Of a DNA stretch of 64,000 nucleotides, positions 1 to 9,500 are shown piece by piece (position 1 is the stretch's first letter; each line of letters starts with the position of its first letter). The stretch lies in contig NZ_CP051204.2 of assembly GCF_012516375.2 (NCBI RefSeq), forward strand, positions 3,844,001 to 3,908,000, read 5' to 3'. Made by a program: the position numbers and the translations under genes. Source of the stretch: Chitinophaga oryzae (GTDB lineage: Bacteria > Bacteroidota > Bacteroidia > Chitinophagales > Chitinophagaceae). The notes under the pieces were generated by a model, which ran no database searches, was not told where the DNA came from, and saw nothing but the letters and a program-made list of their open reading frames with translations.

Positions 1-345
1 CACGGCGCCCTGGTCCAGCGCGTTCAGCACTTCCACCTCATTCTGGCTGCTGGACTGGCCGGCGTATTTCAGGATGTCGCCGGAAGGATCTCTTACCACC
101 TGGAACTGCTGACCGTTTTCCGCTGTCTTCAGCGGGCTGTAGTTGCCCCAGCTGTCACTGGCGGAAACTGACATGGCCATAGGATAAGAGAACGGATGGT
201 TCCAGCCCTGTCCGAGGTTTTTAACTACCTGCCAGGCAACACACAGCTCGTTGAAAGAAGTGGCTTCGTTGCGCTGGAAAATAACGATGCTGGAGTTGTT
301 GCGGTCATTAGACCGGTTGATAAGATTTAACCTGATGTCTGCCAT
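1..345 (-). CDS. Conserved hypothetical protein (C-terminus beyond window)
   Basis: An open frame runs from an ATG at 345 down to base 1 without a stop, so only the first 115 codons are visible. The protein begins MADIRLNLINRSND, has no signal peptide or membrane segment, and contains a VIFQRN stretch and a DSWGNYSPL stretch. This resembles a small conserved family of unknown function that I recall only by sequence style. It diverges from the gene starting at 594, with about 250 bp between the two starts. No function is proposed. The reading frame itself is well supported by its length and codon usage. Confidence 0.75.
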   Translation of the reverse strand, partial: MADIRLNLINRSNDRNNSSIVIFQRNEATSFNELCVAWQVVKNLGQGWNHPFSYPMAMSVSASDSWGNYSPLKTAENGQQFQVVRDPSGDILKYAGQSSSQNEVEVLNALDQGAV

Positions 346-520
346 AAATAAGCGTTTTAAGGATAATTGAAAAGGGTTGTCTGAAGTGTATCACCGGTGA
401 TGTGAAGTAAAGGTAGGACGGTCATGGCCCCGGTTTGGCGCGCATGGCATAAGCGTGATGTTGAAGGGAATAAGTGGCGGGATTTAAGGTATAAGCGAAA
501 AAAGGAATGAAGATTAGTCT

Positions 521-528
521 TATATTTG
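521..528 (+). promoter_or_regulatory. Candidate -7 box TATATTTG
   Basis: TATATTTG matches the Bacteroidota -7 consensus TAnnTTTG. No clear -33 TTTG was found at the usual distance. A transcript starting a few bases downstream would begin after 528, which favours the ATG at 594 over an in-frame ATG at 507 as the start of the next gene. Confidence 0.45.
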
Positions 529-593
529 TTCAACTCAATTGCCATAATCTTTACGAAACTCAATTACCATTCATCTTTTTCAAACTATCCTCT

Positions 594-1016
594 ATGAGCC
601 AGATTGCTCCTCTCTCTTTCGTTACCATTAAAAGCCAGGAAAAGAAGCTGTTTGGGACCGGGCTGGCCGAAAGGCTGTCTGTGGAACCGTTGGTGGCGGT
701 TTATCCGGATGCGGAATTTCCCAATATGTACCGCCTGGTAATGAGCCTGTATATCCCGGACGGGCAGGAGCCGGTGATCAATGAAAATTTCGATGATATG
801 AGAGATGAGGAGACGGAAGCCGGACGGTTGCTGGTACGGCAGATTATTATAGATTATCAGAAAAGCGAGGCGGCAGACCATACCTGGTCACTATGGAAGG
901 TCATTATCAACTACGCGGTAAAAGGTGATCAGGCCCAGGCTATCCGCGTGATGTACCGGATCGGGGACCCGGAAACTTCCAGGGGGACCGTTACTACCGT
1001 CAAGAGACCCGCATAG
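594..1016 (+). CDS. Hypothetical cytosolic protein, 140 aa
   Basis: The protein is soluble, with no signal peptide or transmembrane segment, and begins MSQIAPLSFVTIKSQEKK. I chose the ATG at 594 because the possible upstream start at 507 lies before a TAnnTTTG box at 521-528. The middle of the protein is acidic and the C-terminus is basic. It ends 8 bp before the histidine kinase gene on the same strand, so co-transcription is likely. I do not recognise the family. A structural or accessory role beside the kinase is possible, but nothing in the sequence shows it. Confidence 0.7.
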   Translation: MSQIAPLSFVTIKSQEKKLFGTGLAERLSVEPLVAVYPDAEFPNMYRLVMSLYIPDGQEPVINENFDDMRDEETEAGRLLVRQIIIDYQKSEAADHTWSLWKVIINYAVKGDQAQAIRVMYRIGDPETSRGTVTTVKRPA

Positions 1017-1023
1017 GTGTTAC

Positions 1024-2847
1024 ATGAAACGGTTCTTTGCTGTTCCTGTTGTTGCCCTTCTCTGGGCGACACAGTTGCTGGCATCGCCCGGCCCTGTACC
1101 GGGTCCGATATATAGCCTGCTGCGACAGCGATGCAGTATTTGCTCGCATAAGCCCGCCGATTCCGCCAGCCTGATTTTATATAGCCAGTACCCGGCGCCT
1201 TACCTGGTCCACTTTCACAACAGCCACGTATCGTTGCGGAACAGAGACCCGGACAATGCCTACCGGTATATCCTGAAAACACTGGAAGACATTGACAACG
1301 CGCCAACACATCCTCTTTACCCTTACGCTTTTTTTCTACGTGCCGGCATACAGTATAACAGACAACTATACAAAGAAGCTTTGCAGGATTTTCTCCGGCT
1401 CAGCGGCACCAAAGGACTGGACCCGCGGCTGCTGGCAGCCTGCTATATCAATATAGCAGAGATCAGCCTCGAATTGCGGCACTTCAACACGGCGCTGCAG
1501 TATTTCAACAAATGGGAAAGCCGCTTTATGCCGCTGGCAGACCTGCAGGTAAGGAAAAGCGTCTGCCATAATAAAGGGCTTTGTTTTTTCCATATGGGGA
1601 TGTTCAGGGAAGCGGAAAAATACCTGTTGCAAAGCCAGGAGATGGAGAGGCAGCTGAAAGACACTACCGGCCTGGCTATTTCCAGTATGGACATCGGCAA
1701 TTTGTATTATGAACAGTATCTCGACAGCAAGGCGATCCCCTATTTTGAAGCGGGGCTGCGCTTTGCCCAGCAGTCGGGCGACCTGGCCGTGCGCCGAAAT
1801 GCCTATCGCAACATGGCGGTGGTGGAGGAAAACAGGAAAAGGCACTACGAAGCATTGCAGTACCGCAAGCACTATGAAACATTGCAGGACAGTATCTGGA
1901 ACCGCGACCATATCTGGGAGATGGCCAAACTGGAGAAAAAGCTGGCCGTGGAAAAAAGAGAGCTGGCGATCCGGGTGCTGGAACAACAGGCAGGCCTGCA
2001 GTCGGCGGCATTATCTGCCCAGCGCTGGCAACGGAATACCCTGCTGGTAGCGGTGGCAGCGCTGATGTGCCTGTCTGCGCTGGCGGGATACGCCTACCGG
2101 CAACAGAAAAAAAATACACGCATCGTGGCAGAACAGCGGCAAACACTGCATGTGCTGAATGAAACAAAAGACCGCCTGTTTTCCATTGTGGCGCACGATC
2201 TGCGGTCGCCGGTATACAGGATGAAAATCAGCCTCGGAAGACTGAGAAAAGCCATACGGCAGTCCCGGAGCGAAGAAGCAGAGATACTGGCCTCCGGCAA
2301 TGAAAAGATCGCCGGCAGTACCTATGCGCTGCTCGACAACCTGTTGCACTGGGCGCTCAGCCAGACCGGCCAGCTGTTCTTCCGTAAAGAGAAACTGCAT
2401 CTACTGACCGTGATCAACCAGGTCTGCTATGATCTGCTGCCGGTAGCGGAAGATAAAAATATCATGGTCCACCTGTCTGTTCCGGAGCAGGCTTTTTTCA
2501 TCGCCGATCTGAACACTTTCCGGATAATGGTACGTAATATCCTGGATAACGCTATCAAATACACGCCGGCAGGAGGTGCTGTCACTATCTCCGCAGCAAT
2601 GCAAAACAACGGCTGCCAGCTGGTGATCAGCGATACCGGCATCGGGATGGACCAGCAGCTGCTGCACGCAATCATGACAGACAACCACGTAAGAAACCAA
2701 ACGGATACCGACGGAAGACAAAGCACCGGGCTGGGCCTCTGGCTCTGTAAAACACTGGCAGAAAGAAACGGCGCACAATTGCTGATGGCTGCCCAACAGG
2801 GGATAGGCACCACCGTAACGATTTTTCTTCAAACGGAAGCATCATGA
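1024..2847 (+). CDS. TPR-containing sensor histidine kinase
   Basis: This 607-residue kinase has a signal peptide, then a periplasmic region of tetratricopeptide-like helices (about residues 70-300). A single membrane helix follows near 340 (LLVAVAALMCLSALAGYAY). The cytoplasmic kinase core has an H-box FSIVAHDLRSP with the phosphorylatable His at residue 391, an N-box NILDNAIKYTP, and G-boxes DTGIGM and GLGLWLCK. Its stop overlaps the next gene's start in an ATGA, so kinase and LytTR regulator are translationally coupled and surely a pair. This TPR-TM-HisKA layout is common in Bacteroidota. The signal sensed is unknown. Confidence 0.92.
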   Translation: MKRFFAVPVVALLWATQLLASPGPVPGPIYSLLRQRCSICSHKPADSASLILYSQYPAPYLVHFHNSHVSLRNRDPDNAYRYILKTLEDIDNAPTHPLYPYAFFLRAGIQYNRQLYKEALQDFLRLSGTKGLDPRLLAACYINIAEISLELRHFNTALQYFNKWESRFMPLADLQVRKSVCHNKGLCFFHMGMFREAEKYLLQSQEMERQLKDTTGLAISSMDIGNLYYEQYLDSKAIPYFEAGLRFAQQSGDLAVRRNAYRNMAVVEENRKRHYEALQYRKHYETLQDSIWNRDHIWEMAKLEKKLAVEKRELAIRVLEQQAGLQSAALSAQRWQRNTLLVAVAALMCLSALAGYAYRQQKKNTRIVAEQRQTLHVLNETKDRLFSIVAHDLRSPVYRMKISLGRLRKAIRQSRSEEAEILASGNEKIAGSTYALLDNLLHWALSQTGQLFFRKEKLHLLTVINQVCYDLLPVAEDKNIMVHLSVPEQAFFIADLNTFRIMVRNILDNAIKYTPAGGAVTISAAMQNNGCQLVISDTGIGMDQQLLHAIMTDNHVRNQTDTDGRQSTGLGLWLCKTLAERNGAQLLMAAQQGIGTTVTIFLQTEAS

Positions 2848-3596
2848 AAGGAGTGAAAATACTGATCATCGAAGACGACCGGCAGGATGCCGGCCTGCTG
2901 AAAGGGATGTTGCTGGACCATGGCTACGAGGTGGGCGGCATCGCTACCTCGCTGCCGGAAGCATTGCAGCTCTTTCACATGCTGCAGCCCGACCTGGTGA
3001 TCATCGATATTTTTTTGCATGGCAGAAAAGACGGGATCGCCTTCGCGGAACAGATCAGCGGCGACGAAGATAGCCGTAAGCCCTTTATTTTCCTCACCAG
3101 CGCGGCTGACCGCAACACCTTTGAGGCGGCCAAGCTCACCGCTCCGTTCAGCTATCTGCTGAAGCCCTTCAATGAACTGGAACTCCAGTACGCCATTGAA
3201 CTGGCAGTGGAGAAGTTTACCGGCGCGCCCGCCGGCATGTTCGCCATGGAGGAAAAGAGCACCGTCATGCTGAAGGATATCTTTTTTGTCAAAAGAGGAA
3301 ACGTGCTGGCCAAAATATCACTGGATGATATACAGTATATCGAAGTAGAAGGGAAGTACAGTAAGATAGTTTGCAGCAAAGACAAATACCTGGTACAACA
3401 GCCGCTGAAACTCATCCTCGACAGGCTGCCGGGTATTCGTTTCGTCAGGATACACCGCAATTATATCGTCAATATCCGCGAAGTGGCAAAAGTAAACCTG
3501 ACAGACAATGAAATTGTGCTGGAAGATGGACGATCGCTGCTTTTCAGCCGCCGTTACTTCGACGACTTCATGCGGGCGTTTGATGTGCTGCGGTAA
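2844..3596 (+). CDS. LytTR-family response regulator
   Basis: The protein has an N-terminal receiver domain (residues 1-125) with the acidic pair in IIEDDRQD, the phospho-acceptor Asp55 in LVIID and the conserved Lys in LLKPF. A C-terminal LytTR DNA-binding domain (about 150-250) carries the family motifs IEVEGKYSKI and VRIHRNYIVN. At 250 aa it has the normal length for LytR/AlgR regulators. It overlaps the upstream kinase by 4 bp and would be its phosphorylation partner. The target genes are not evident. The downstream gene is convergent and begins only 7 bp away. Confidence 0.93.
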   Translation: MKGVKILIIEDDRQDAGLLKGMLLDHGYEVGGIATSLPEALQLFHMLQPDLVIIDIFLHGRKDGIAFAEQISGDEDSRKPFIFLTSAADRNTFEAAKLTAPFSYLLKPFNELELQYAIELAVEKFTGAPAGMFAMEEKSTVMLKDIFFVKRGNVLAKISLDDIQYIEVEGKYSKIVCSKDKYLVQQPLKLILDRLPGIRFVRIHRNYIVNIREVAKVNLTDNEIVLEDGRSLLFSRRYFDDFMRAFDVLR

Positions 3597-3603
3597 AAAT
3601 TGT

Positions 3604-4002
3604 TTATCGATGGGATAACTTGTGGCTCAGATTTTCTTTTCGTTTTTTCCAGGTGACAATCTGCGCGGGCTGGTTAACAGGAATCCCCTTTTTATCTGTC
3701 AGCCCAAGCGCTTTCACGAGTTCCCGGCTGATGCCCGCTGCTTTCCTGTTCTTTTTTGCCCAGGACGACTGTTCCGCTTTTACGTTGTCTTCATAAGCCC
3801 TGATAGCCTCATTGATGATTGCCATTTCTTTGCGTGGTTCCTTTTTCCTGCGGTAAAGGATCATCAGCCGGTTATAAGGTGCGGCGTTTAAAGGGTCTTT
3901 CTTTACCGCCGTCAGGTAAAGCTGTATGGCCTTGTCCAACGCACCTTCCTTTTCCAGCTGGTGGCCTTTTTCAATCAGGCTTTTATGGGATTCTCGTACC
4001 AT
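3604..4002 (-). CDS. Small TPR-repeat protein
   Basis: This 132-residue soluble protein starts at the ATG at 4002 (MVRESHKSLIEKGHQ). A longer TTG-initiated reading would overlap the upstream gene and adds no recognisable sequence. Residues 5-70 form one to two tetratricopeptide repeats, for example GALDKAIQLYLTAVKKDPLN. The remainder is basic, ending WKKRKENLSHKLSHR. It lies downstream of the gene at 4065-4472 on the same strand and converges with the LytTR gene. TPRs mediate protein contacts. The partner is unknown. Confidence 0.75.
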   Translation of the reverse strand: MVRESHKSLIEKGHQLEKEGALDKAIQLYLTAVKKDPLNAAPYNRLMILYRRKKEPRKEMAIINEAIRAYEDNVKAEQSSWAKKNRKAAGISRELVKALGLTDKKGIPVNQPAQIVTWKKRKENLSHKLSHR

Positions 4003-4064
4003 GGCAGTAACGGTTTGGTGTAAAAAATCAACCACAAAAATGCAACCATAATCTTCTCCGGAAA

Positions 4065-4472
4065 TCAAAAAATCAGCAGGTTGCGGACTTTCCCGAGAAA
4101 CACATGTTTGTTCAAAAAGCGGATATTATCGTTGACAATCTGGTACAACAGTCCAAAACTATACCCGTTGTCTTCTTCCACGTTATAAATCTGGCAGACG
4201 ATGGCGTCGAAAGTGCCATCGTTGAGGGTAATGCTGTCTTTATAGGCCAGTACGGCGGTTTCACTGTCGTCGGATGCAGACAGCAGTTCTTCCGCTATGT
4301 CCAGTATTTCGTCCATGTCCCGGGTCTTTATCCGTTGCATAACATCGAGAGAATCCCCCGAAAGAATGAATGGCTCAAAATCGCGCTGCGATTGAATCTG
4401 TTCAATGGCAATGTTCTCTGCTTTTGTAGCGGCCGCCTGTAAGGAGGAGGTGAGGTCTGTGTATTCCATCAT
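4065..4472 (-). CDS. Hypothetical protein, 135 aa
   Basis: This is an acidic soluble protein starting MMEYTDLTSSLQAAATKAEN, with no signal peptide, no membrane segment and no recognised motif. Two adjacent ATG codons at 4472 and 4469 are equally possible starts. The gene for the small TPR protein follows on the same strand with a 62-bp gap, so the two may be co-transcribed. The 5' gap of about 150 bp (4473-4620) holds AT-rich sequence that may contain its promoter. Function unknown. Confidence 0.7.
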   Translation of the reverse strand: MMEYTDLTSSLQAAATKAENIAIEQIQSQRDFEPFILSGDSLDVMQRIKTRDMDEILDIAEELLSASDDSETAVLAYKDSITLNDGTFDAIVCQIYNVEEDNGYSFGLLYQIVNDNIRFLNKHVFLGKVRNLLIF

Positions 4473-4626
4473 GTTGGGTTATATATCCCTGTCAATTTAC
4501 CCTATATTTACCAAACAAGCATCATTTTATCATGAATGCAAAGCCCGCAGCCGGTACCCCGCCTGCTCATCTTCCTGGAAAAAAATCGAAATACAGCCCG
4601 ATGAATTCACGCATGGCGGATGGCAA

Positions 4627-4656
4627 GAGGCCGCCTCAATAAATGGAGACGGCCTC
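4627..4656 (-). terminator. Stem-loop downstream of ECF sigma gene
   Basis: GAGGCCGCCTC (4627-4637) pairs with GAGACGGCCTC (4646-4656), with one mismatch and an 8-nt loop. It lies 24 bp past the stop of the minus-strand sigma gene. There is no strong U-tract on the minus strand, so it is a plausible but imperfect terminator. Confidence 0.45.
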
Positions 4657-4679
4657 AGTTTTATCATTGTTCAATAACA

Positions 4680-5306
4680 TTAAAATCCTTGTCTGAGCCC
4701 CAGCAACAGCAGTAACAGCAGCATCCCGTTTCCTCCCAGCTGTAACCTTAACAGCCGTAATGCTTTCCCGATGTGCTTTTCAACAGTATTGACTGAAATG
4801 TTGAGCTGTTGCGCCACTTCTTTATGAGACAGCCCTTCGTAACGACTAAGCAAAAATGCTTCCCGGCACTTATCCGGCAGTAGCCCGATCGCTTTGTGAA
4901 GCATGGTTTCCAGCTCTTTTTGTTCCAACTGGTTTTCTATGTCTGCGTGCTTCTCCTGTAATAACCCCATTTGATGGTGGTGAGTGGTATGAAGAAGGTC
5001 TGCCCGGATAATATCCAGTATACGGTTTCTCAACGCCGTAAAAAGATACCCTGCGAGATTGCCTGCATGCCTGATGTCGTTTTTTTTCAGGTACAGGCTG
5101 ATAAATACTTCCTGCACCACCTCTTTTGCTTCCTCCTTTGACCTCAGCCGTTTGTAAGCGGCATTCAGCAGCGGGATGGCATATTCATCGTAGATAGCAT
5201 CGAAAGCTTCTTCCCGGCCTTCCAGCAGTAAGCGGAAGAGCGTGTCCTGGTCGTGTAGTGGTTGTTTGCTGATAGTGAAGGTTTTAAAGTACTCAAACAT
5301 AACCAT
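4680..5306 (-). CDS. FecI-like ECF RNA polymerase sigma factor
   Basis: This 208-residue sigma-70 family protein has region 2 at about residues 25-95 (EEAFDAIYDEYA, EVVQEVFISLYLK, YLFTALRNRILDIIR). Region 4 at about 140-190 is a helix-turn-helix (LSHKEVAQQLNISVNTVEKH). A very hydrophobic tail with seven consecutive leucines follows. It diverges from the fecR gene at 5421, with a perfect inverted repeat in the 114-bp gap. By family analogy it would be held inactive by that FecR and released when the SusC-type receptor at 6501 signals. FecI and FecR genes are usually co-directional, so the divergent layout is unusual. Confidence 0.93.
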   Translation of the reverse strand: MVMFEYFKTFTISKQPLHDQDTLFRLLLEGREEAFDAIYDEYAIPLLNAAYKRLRSKEEAKEVVQEVFISLYLKKNDIRHAGNLAGYLFTALRNRILDIIRADLLHTTHHHQMGLLQEKHADIENQLEQKELETMLHKAIGLLPDKCREAFLLSRYEGLSHKEVAQQLNISVNTVEKHIGKALRLLRLQLGGNGMLLLLLLLGLRQGF

Positions 5307-5329
5307 TTAAAGCGCTGCCGGATAATATT

Positions 5330-5354
5330 ATATTCACCCGGAATGGGTGAATAT
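5330..5354. promoter_or_regulatory. Inverted repeat in sigma/fecR divergent promoter region
   Basis: ATATTCACCC (5330-5339) and GGGTGAATAT (5345-5354) form a perfect 10-bp dyad with a 5-nt spacer, 24 bp upstream of the sigma start and 67 bp upstream of fecR. It could be an operator controlling both directions. No U-tract follows, so termination is less likely. No regulator for it is encoded nearby other than the sigma factor itself. Confidence 0.5.
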
Positions 5355-5420
5355 TAACAATTTTAAAACAGGATGGCGGTAACAGGCAAGTTGTTCGTTA
5401 ATCAGAGAAAGGGCTGCTAT

Positions 5421-6365
5421 ATGGATAATGATCACCTGTTGATCCTCATCGAAAAATATTTAAACGGCGAAGCTACGGCGGCGGAAAAAAAGTGGTTGGA
5501 GAACTGGTATGCTTCCTTTGACAACAGCGCCGACTGGCTCCGGGAAGGCACCGCAGCGGCGGCGGAAATAACAGCGGAACTGAAACAATCGTTACACGGC
5601 AGGCTGGCGGGTGCGGCACAGCTAAGGGCGGTGAATAAACAGGTGTTTTTGCTGCGGCGGAAACGGCGCCTGTTATGGGCAGCGGCCATCGTGATGCTGC
5701 TGGGAAGCAGCGCGCTGCTGTACCGGCTACTGATGCCGGCCGGCGTGATGGAAATCATTGTTGCCGGGGCCGTCCCCAGAACGGTGACTTTACCGGACGG
5801 CTCTGTAGCGCGGTTACAGGAGGGCAGCAGTATCCGCTATGAGAAGAAATTCAGGGGCAATCAACGGGAGGTGTTCCTCGAGGGTGGTGCACAGTTTGAC
5901 GTTACCACACATACCCATCCGTTTGTCGTTACCAGCGCGCAGCTCTCCACCCGTGTGCTGGGTACCGTCTTTACCATCCTGGCTTACCCGGGCACAGACA
6001 GTATCAGCATCACGGTGCTGGAGGGGAAGGTACAGGTGAGCAAACAACGGCATATCATAGGGACACTGGGAGCGGACGACCGGCTGGTGTATAACATCCC
6101 CACCGGCGCTGTGGCGCAATATCATATCCAAAACCAGGAAATACAATGCAACAACCAAACCCTGCAGGAAATCATGGCCCTGCTGGAGCAATGGTACGGT
6201 TATACTATTCAGGCCAATGACACCACCATCCTGCAGGAGCGCTATACCGGCAGTCTAAACCGCAACGAAACAATGGAGGAAATGCTGACCATACTGTGTG
6301 AAGTGAACCATATCAACTATGAGGTAGATAAGAAGAACAAACGGATTGTATTAACCAGGAAGTAA
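5421..6365 (+). CDS. FecR-family anti-sigma factor
   Basis: The 314-residue protein starts at MDNDHLLILIEKYL, the typical start for this family; an in-frame ATG 48 bp upstream adds only a non-conserved leader. A cytoplasmic sigma-binding segment (1-75) is followed by one membrane helix near residues 80-100 (LLWAAAIVMLLGSSALLYRLL region). The periplasmic FecR domain follows (VTLPDGSVARLQEGSSIRY, LEGGAQFDV, VLGTVFTI), then the C-terminal DUF4974-like part (LQEIMALLEQWYGY). It leads an apparent operon with SusC, SusD and fucosidase, and should regulate the divergent ECF sigma factor in response to the receptor. Confidence 0.93.
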   Translation: MDNDHLLILIEKYLNGEATAAEKKWLENWYASFDNSADWLREGTAAAAEITAELKQSLHGRLAGAAQLRAVNKQVFLLRRKRRLLWAAAIVMLLGSSALLYRLLMPAGVMEIIVAGAVPRTVTLPDGSVARLQEGSSIRYEKKFRGNQREVFLEGGAQFDVTTHTHPFVVTSAQLSTRVLGTVFTILAYPGTDSISITVLEGKVQVSKQRHIIGTLGADDRLVYNIPTGAVAQYHIQNQEIQCNNQTLQEIMALLEQWYGYTIQANDTTILQERYTGSLNRNETMEEMLTILCEVNHINYEVDKKNKRIVLTRK

Positions 6366-6426
6366 ACGATATCAATCAAATTCTAAATAAACAGCGAACA
6401 ACAGAAGAGAAAACAAACAACAAAAA

Positions 6427-6456
6427 AAGCCGTCCTGTGATCAGACAGGGCGGCTT
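6427..6456. promoter_or_regulatory. 12-bp stem-loop between fecR and susC
   Basis: AAGCCGTCCTGT (6427-6438) pairs with ACAGGGCGGCTT (6445-6456) with one G-U pair and a 6-nt loop. It sits in the 135-bp gap between fecR and susC. On the plus strand no U-run follows, so it is more likely a processing or attenuation site, setting different levels for regulator and receptor, than a full terminator. On the minus strand a T-rich run does follow. Confidence 0.5.
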
Positions 6457-6500
6457 GTACGGAGTTCTATTTGCGTAACATAAAACCCACCACAAATCTA

Positions 6501-9500
6501 ATGCAATTTCACGTAAATGAAATAGCACGGCCGCCCTATGGCCGGAATGCCCTGCCGCACCGTGCTATCAGCCAAAATCTAGTTGTCGTCATGCGAATCT
6601 CATCTCTATTACTGGCGTTACTGACCGTCGCCGTATCTGCGTTGAAGGCAGAGGAGGCTGCCGCCCAGCGACTAAAGGCGTTAAAACTCACCATGCTGGC
6701 GAGGAACGAACCCCTGATACAGGTACTGCGCAAAATAGAACAGGCCACGCCCTTACGTTTTGCCTACAATGCCACGCAGGTCAATGGCAACCAGCTGGTG
6801 AACGCCGCCTTTAACGACACGCCGATGGAAGACGTGCTCAATACACTGCTGGCGCCGCGTAGTTATGCCTGGAAAGAAAGAGGGAATAACATCATGATCT
6901 CGGTGAGTACCGGAACGGCCCCAAAAACGGCTGTCGATTCCTTTGTGCTCAGAGGCAGGGTCCTCACACAGGGAGAGCCGCCGCAGCCTATACCCGGTAC
7001 TACCGTGGCCGTAAAAGGTACCACTAAAGGGGTGATCACCGACCCTGACGGCTTTTTCGAAGTGAAAGCCGAAGCCAATGAAGTGCTGGTGTTCAGCGTC
7101 ATCGGCTATAAACCGAAAGAATACACGGTGCAGCGGAATCAGCGGAACCTCGTGATATCCCTGCAGGAAAATGTCAGCGGCCTGAATGAACTGGTGGTGA
7201 CCGGCTTCTCCGAGCAAAAGGTTAAGCACATGGCCAGTTCCGTCGCCACGGTGAACCTGTCGAATGTGAACAATAAACCCATCACGCAACTGTCACAGGC
7301 GCTGCAGGGCGGCGTCACGGGAATCAACGTCAACCAGGGATCAGGGCTGCCCGGCGGCGATGCCGCGGCCATCAAGATCAGGGGCGTGGGCACTTTTCTC
7401 AGTTCAGACCCGCTGGTGCTGGTAGACGGCGTGCCCTTTGATATGAATAAACTGGACCCCAATACCATCGAGAGCATTTCCGTGTTAAAAGACGCAGCGG
7501 CTGCCTCCCTGTACGGCGCCCGTGCCGGCAACGGTGTCATCATCATCACCACCAAAAGAGGGGTGCCGGGAGTGGTCAACGTGCAATATAACGGTTACGC
7601 CGGTACGCAGACACCTGTGTACTCGCCGGAGTTCGTAGACGCGGCCACCTATATGCGGATGACCAATGAAGCCATCCGGAACAACGGCGGTGATCCGTTG
7701 TATCCGGAAGAAGTGATCCGGCAAACGGCCGACAAATCCGATCCCGTAAAATACCCTTCCACCAACTGGAAAGACGAGGTGATACACCAGCAGTCCCGGA
7801 TACAGCAACACTCCATGTCGGTATCCGGTGGTAACAGCGCCGCAAGGTTCGCCCTGACCGCCAGTTACCTGAGCCAGCAGGGGATGGTGAAAAACTCATC
7901 TTTCAACAAAGGAAATGTAAGGGCGAATACCAGCGTAGACCTCAGTAAAAATATCGTGGTGTTTATGGACCTTTTCGCCTCCCGCGAGGAACAAAACCAG
8001 CCCTACGCACTCGGAAGAGGGGCGGCCGGTATATTGGGATGGGCCTATGCCGCTCCCCCCAACATCGCCGCGAAGTACCCGGATAAACCGGAACGGCCGG
8101 GATATACCTATTACGGCACCTACGGCGAAAGCTGGAACCCTGTGGCCAATACGGAAAGAGGAGGCGTTTCCAACAGGGTCAGGGATGAAATACTGATCAA
8201 CCTGCGCCCTAAATGGGAAATCATTCCCGGCCTCACCCTGAAAGGACAGTTCAGCTATCGCGTATCTTCCGGCGCAGACAAAATTAACCGCGACGCCTAT
8301 ATCTTTTTCGATTACTTCACCAACCAGAAAACAGGCCGCGATTTCACGGATATAAAATCAGCCGGCCCCAGCAACCGTTCCAGTTATTACTATACAGGCG
8401 GCAATCTCGATTATAACAAATCATTCGGTAAACATCGTGTAAACGCAGTACTGGGCTATTCAAAAGAAATGAACAACCCCGACCCATGGAAGAAAATCAC
8501 GCTCGCATCGGTTTTCGGAAAAGTGTACTACAGCTATGCCGACAGGTACCTGCTGGAAGCAGGGATGCGGCGCGACGGCTCCTCCATTTTCGCCCCCGGC
8601 AAAAAGTGGGGCAATTTCCCTTCCGTCGCCGTAGGCTGGAACCTGGGCAACGAAGCCTTTATGAAGCCACTGACTTTCCTCGATCAGTTCAAGCTGCGCG
8701 GCTCTTACGGACGGCTGGGCAACAATGCGATCGACCCTTACATGTACCAGTCGACCGTAGACCCGGGCAATGGTAAAGAAAATACTTTCGGTAACCCCAA
8801 TATCACCTGGGAAAAAGTAGCGATCCTCGATATCGGAGCCGACCTGAGCTTCTTTAAAAACAAAGTGGATGTTACGTTTGACTGGTACAACAAAAAGACC
8901 AGCGACCTGATACTCCGGCCGCAACCCAGTCTTACTTCCGCTATCGGGCTTACGCCTGTTAACATCGGTACCATGAAAAACGTAGGCTGGGAGGTGAAAC
9001 TATCCTACAATACCAATGTGGGTAAGGATGTAAATATCGCTTTCAATGCAGGCTATTCCCGCAACAAGTCCACATTACTGAAACTGGCGCAAACCCTGCC
9101 GCTGATCGAGGGCAATACTATCCGTGAAGTAAACGGCGCCTTTGCTGAATACTACGGATATAAGAGCCTGGGACTGATACAGCAGGGTGACATAGAAAAA
9201 GGAATTGCCATCATCCCCGGGCAGGCGGCGGGTGATATCCGTTACGCCGATACCGACAACAATGGAGTAATCGATGACAACGATAAGGTAAAGTTAGGCG
9301 CCACGGAACCCTACAGCACTTACTTCGGCAGTATCTCTGTCAAATGGAAACGTTTCGATTTCGAAACGATGGTCACCGGCATCGGGCAGGTGGTTAATTT
9401 CTACAACGGACGCATAGCGATTCCATTCAACGCCGCCAGCGAAGGAGGGACGCCGCTTACCTGGCACATGGATTACTGGACGCCGGAAAACCCGGGCGCC

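Noticed and set aside
507..593. 29-codon N-terminal extension of the 140-residue protein
   Set aside because: It begins upstream of a TAnnTTTG box and has no conserved character; the start at 594 is preferred.
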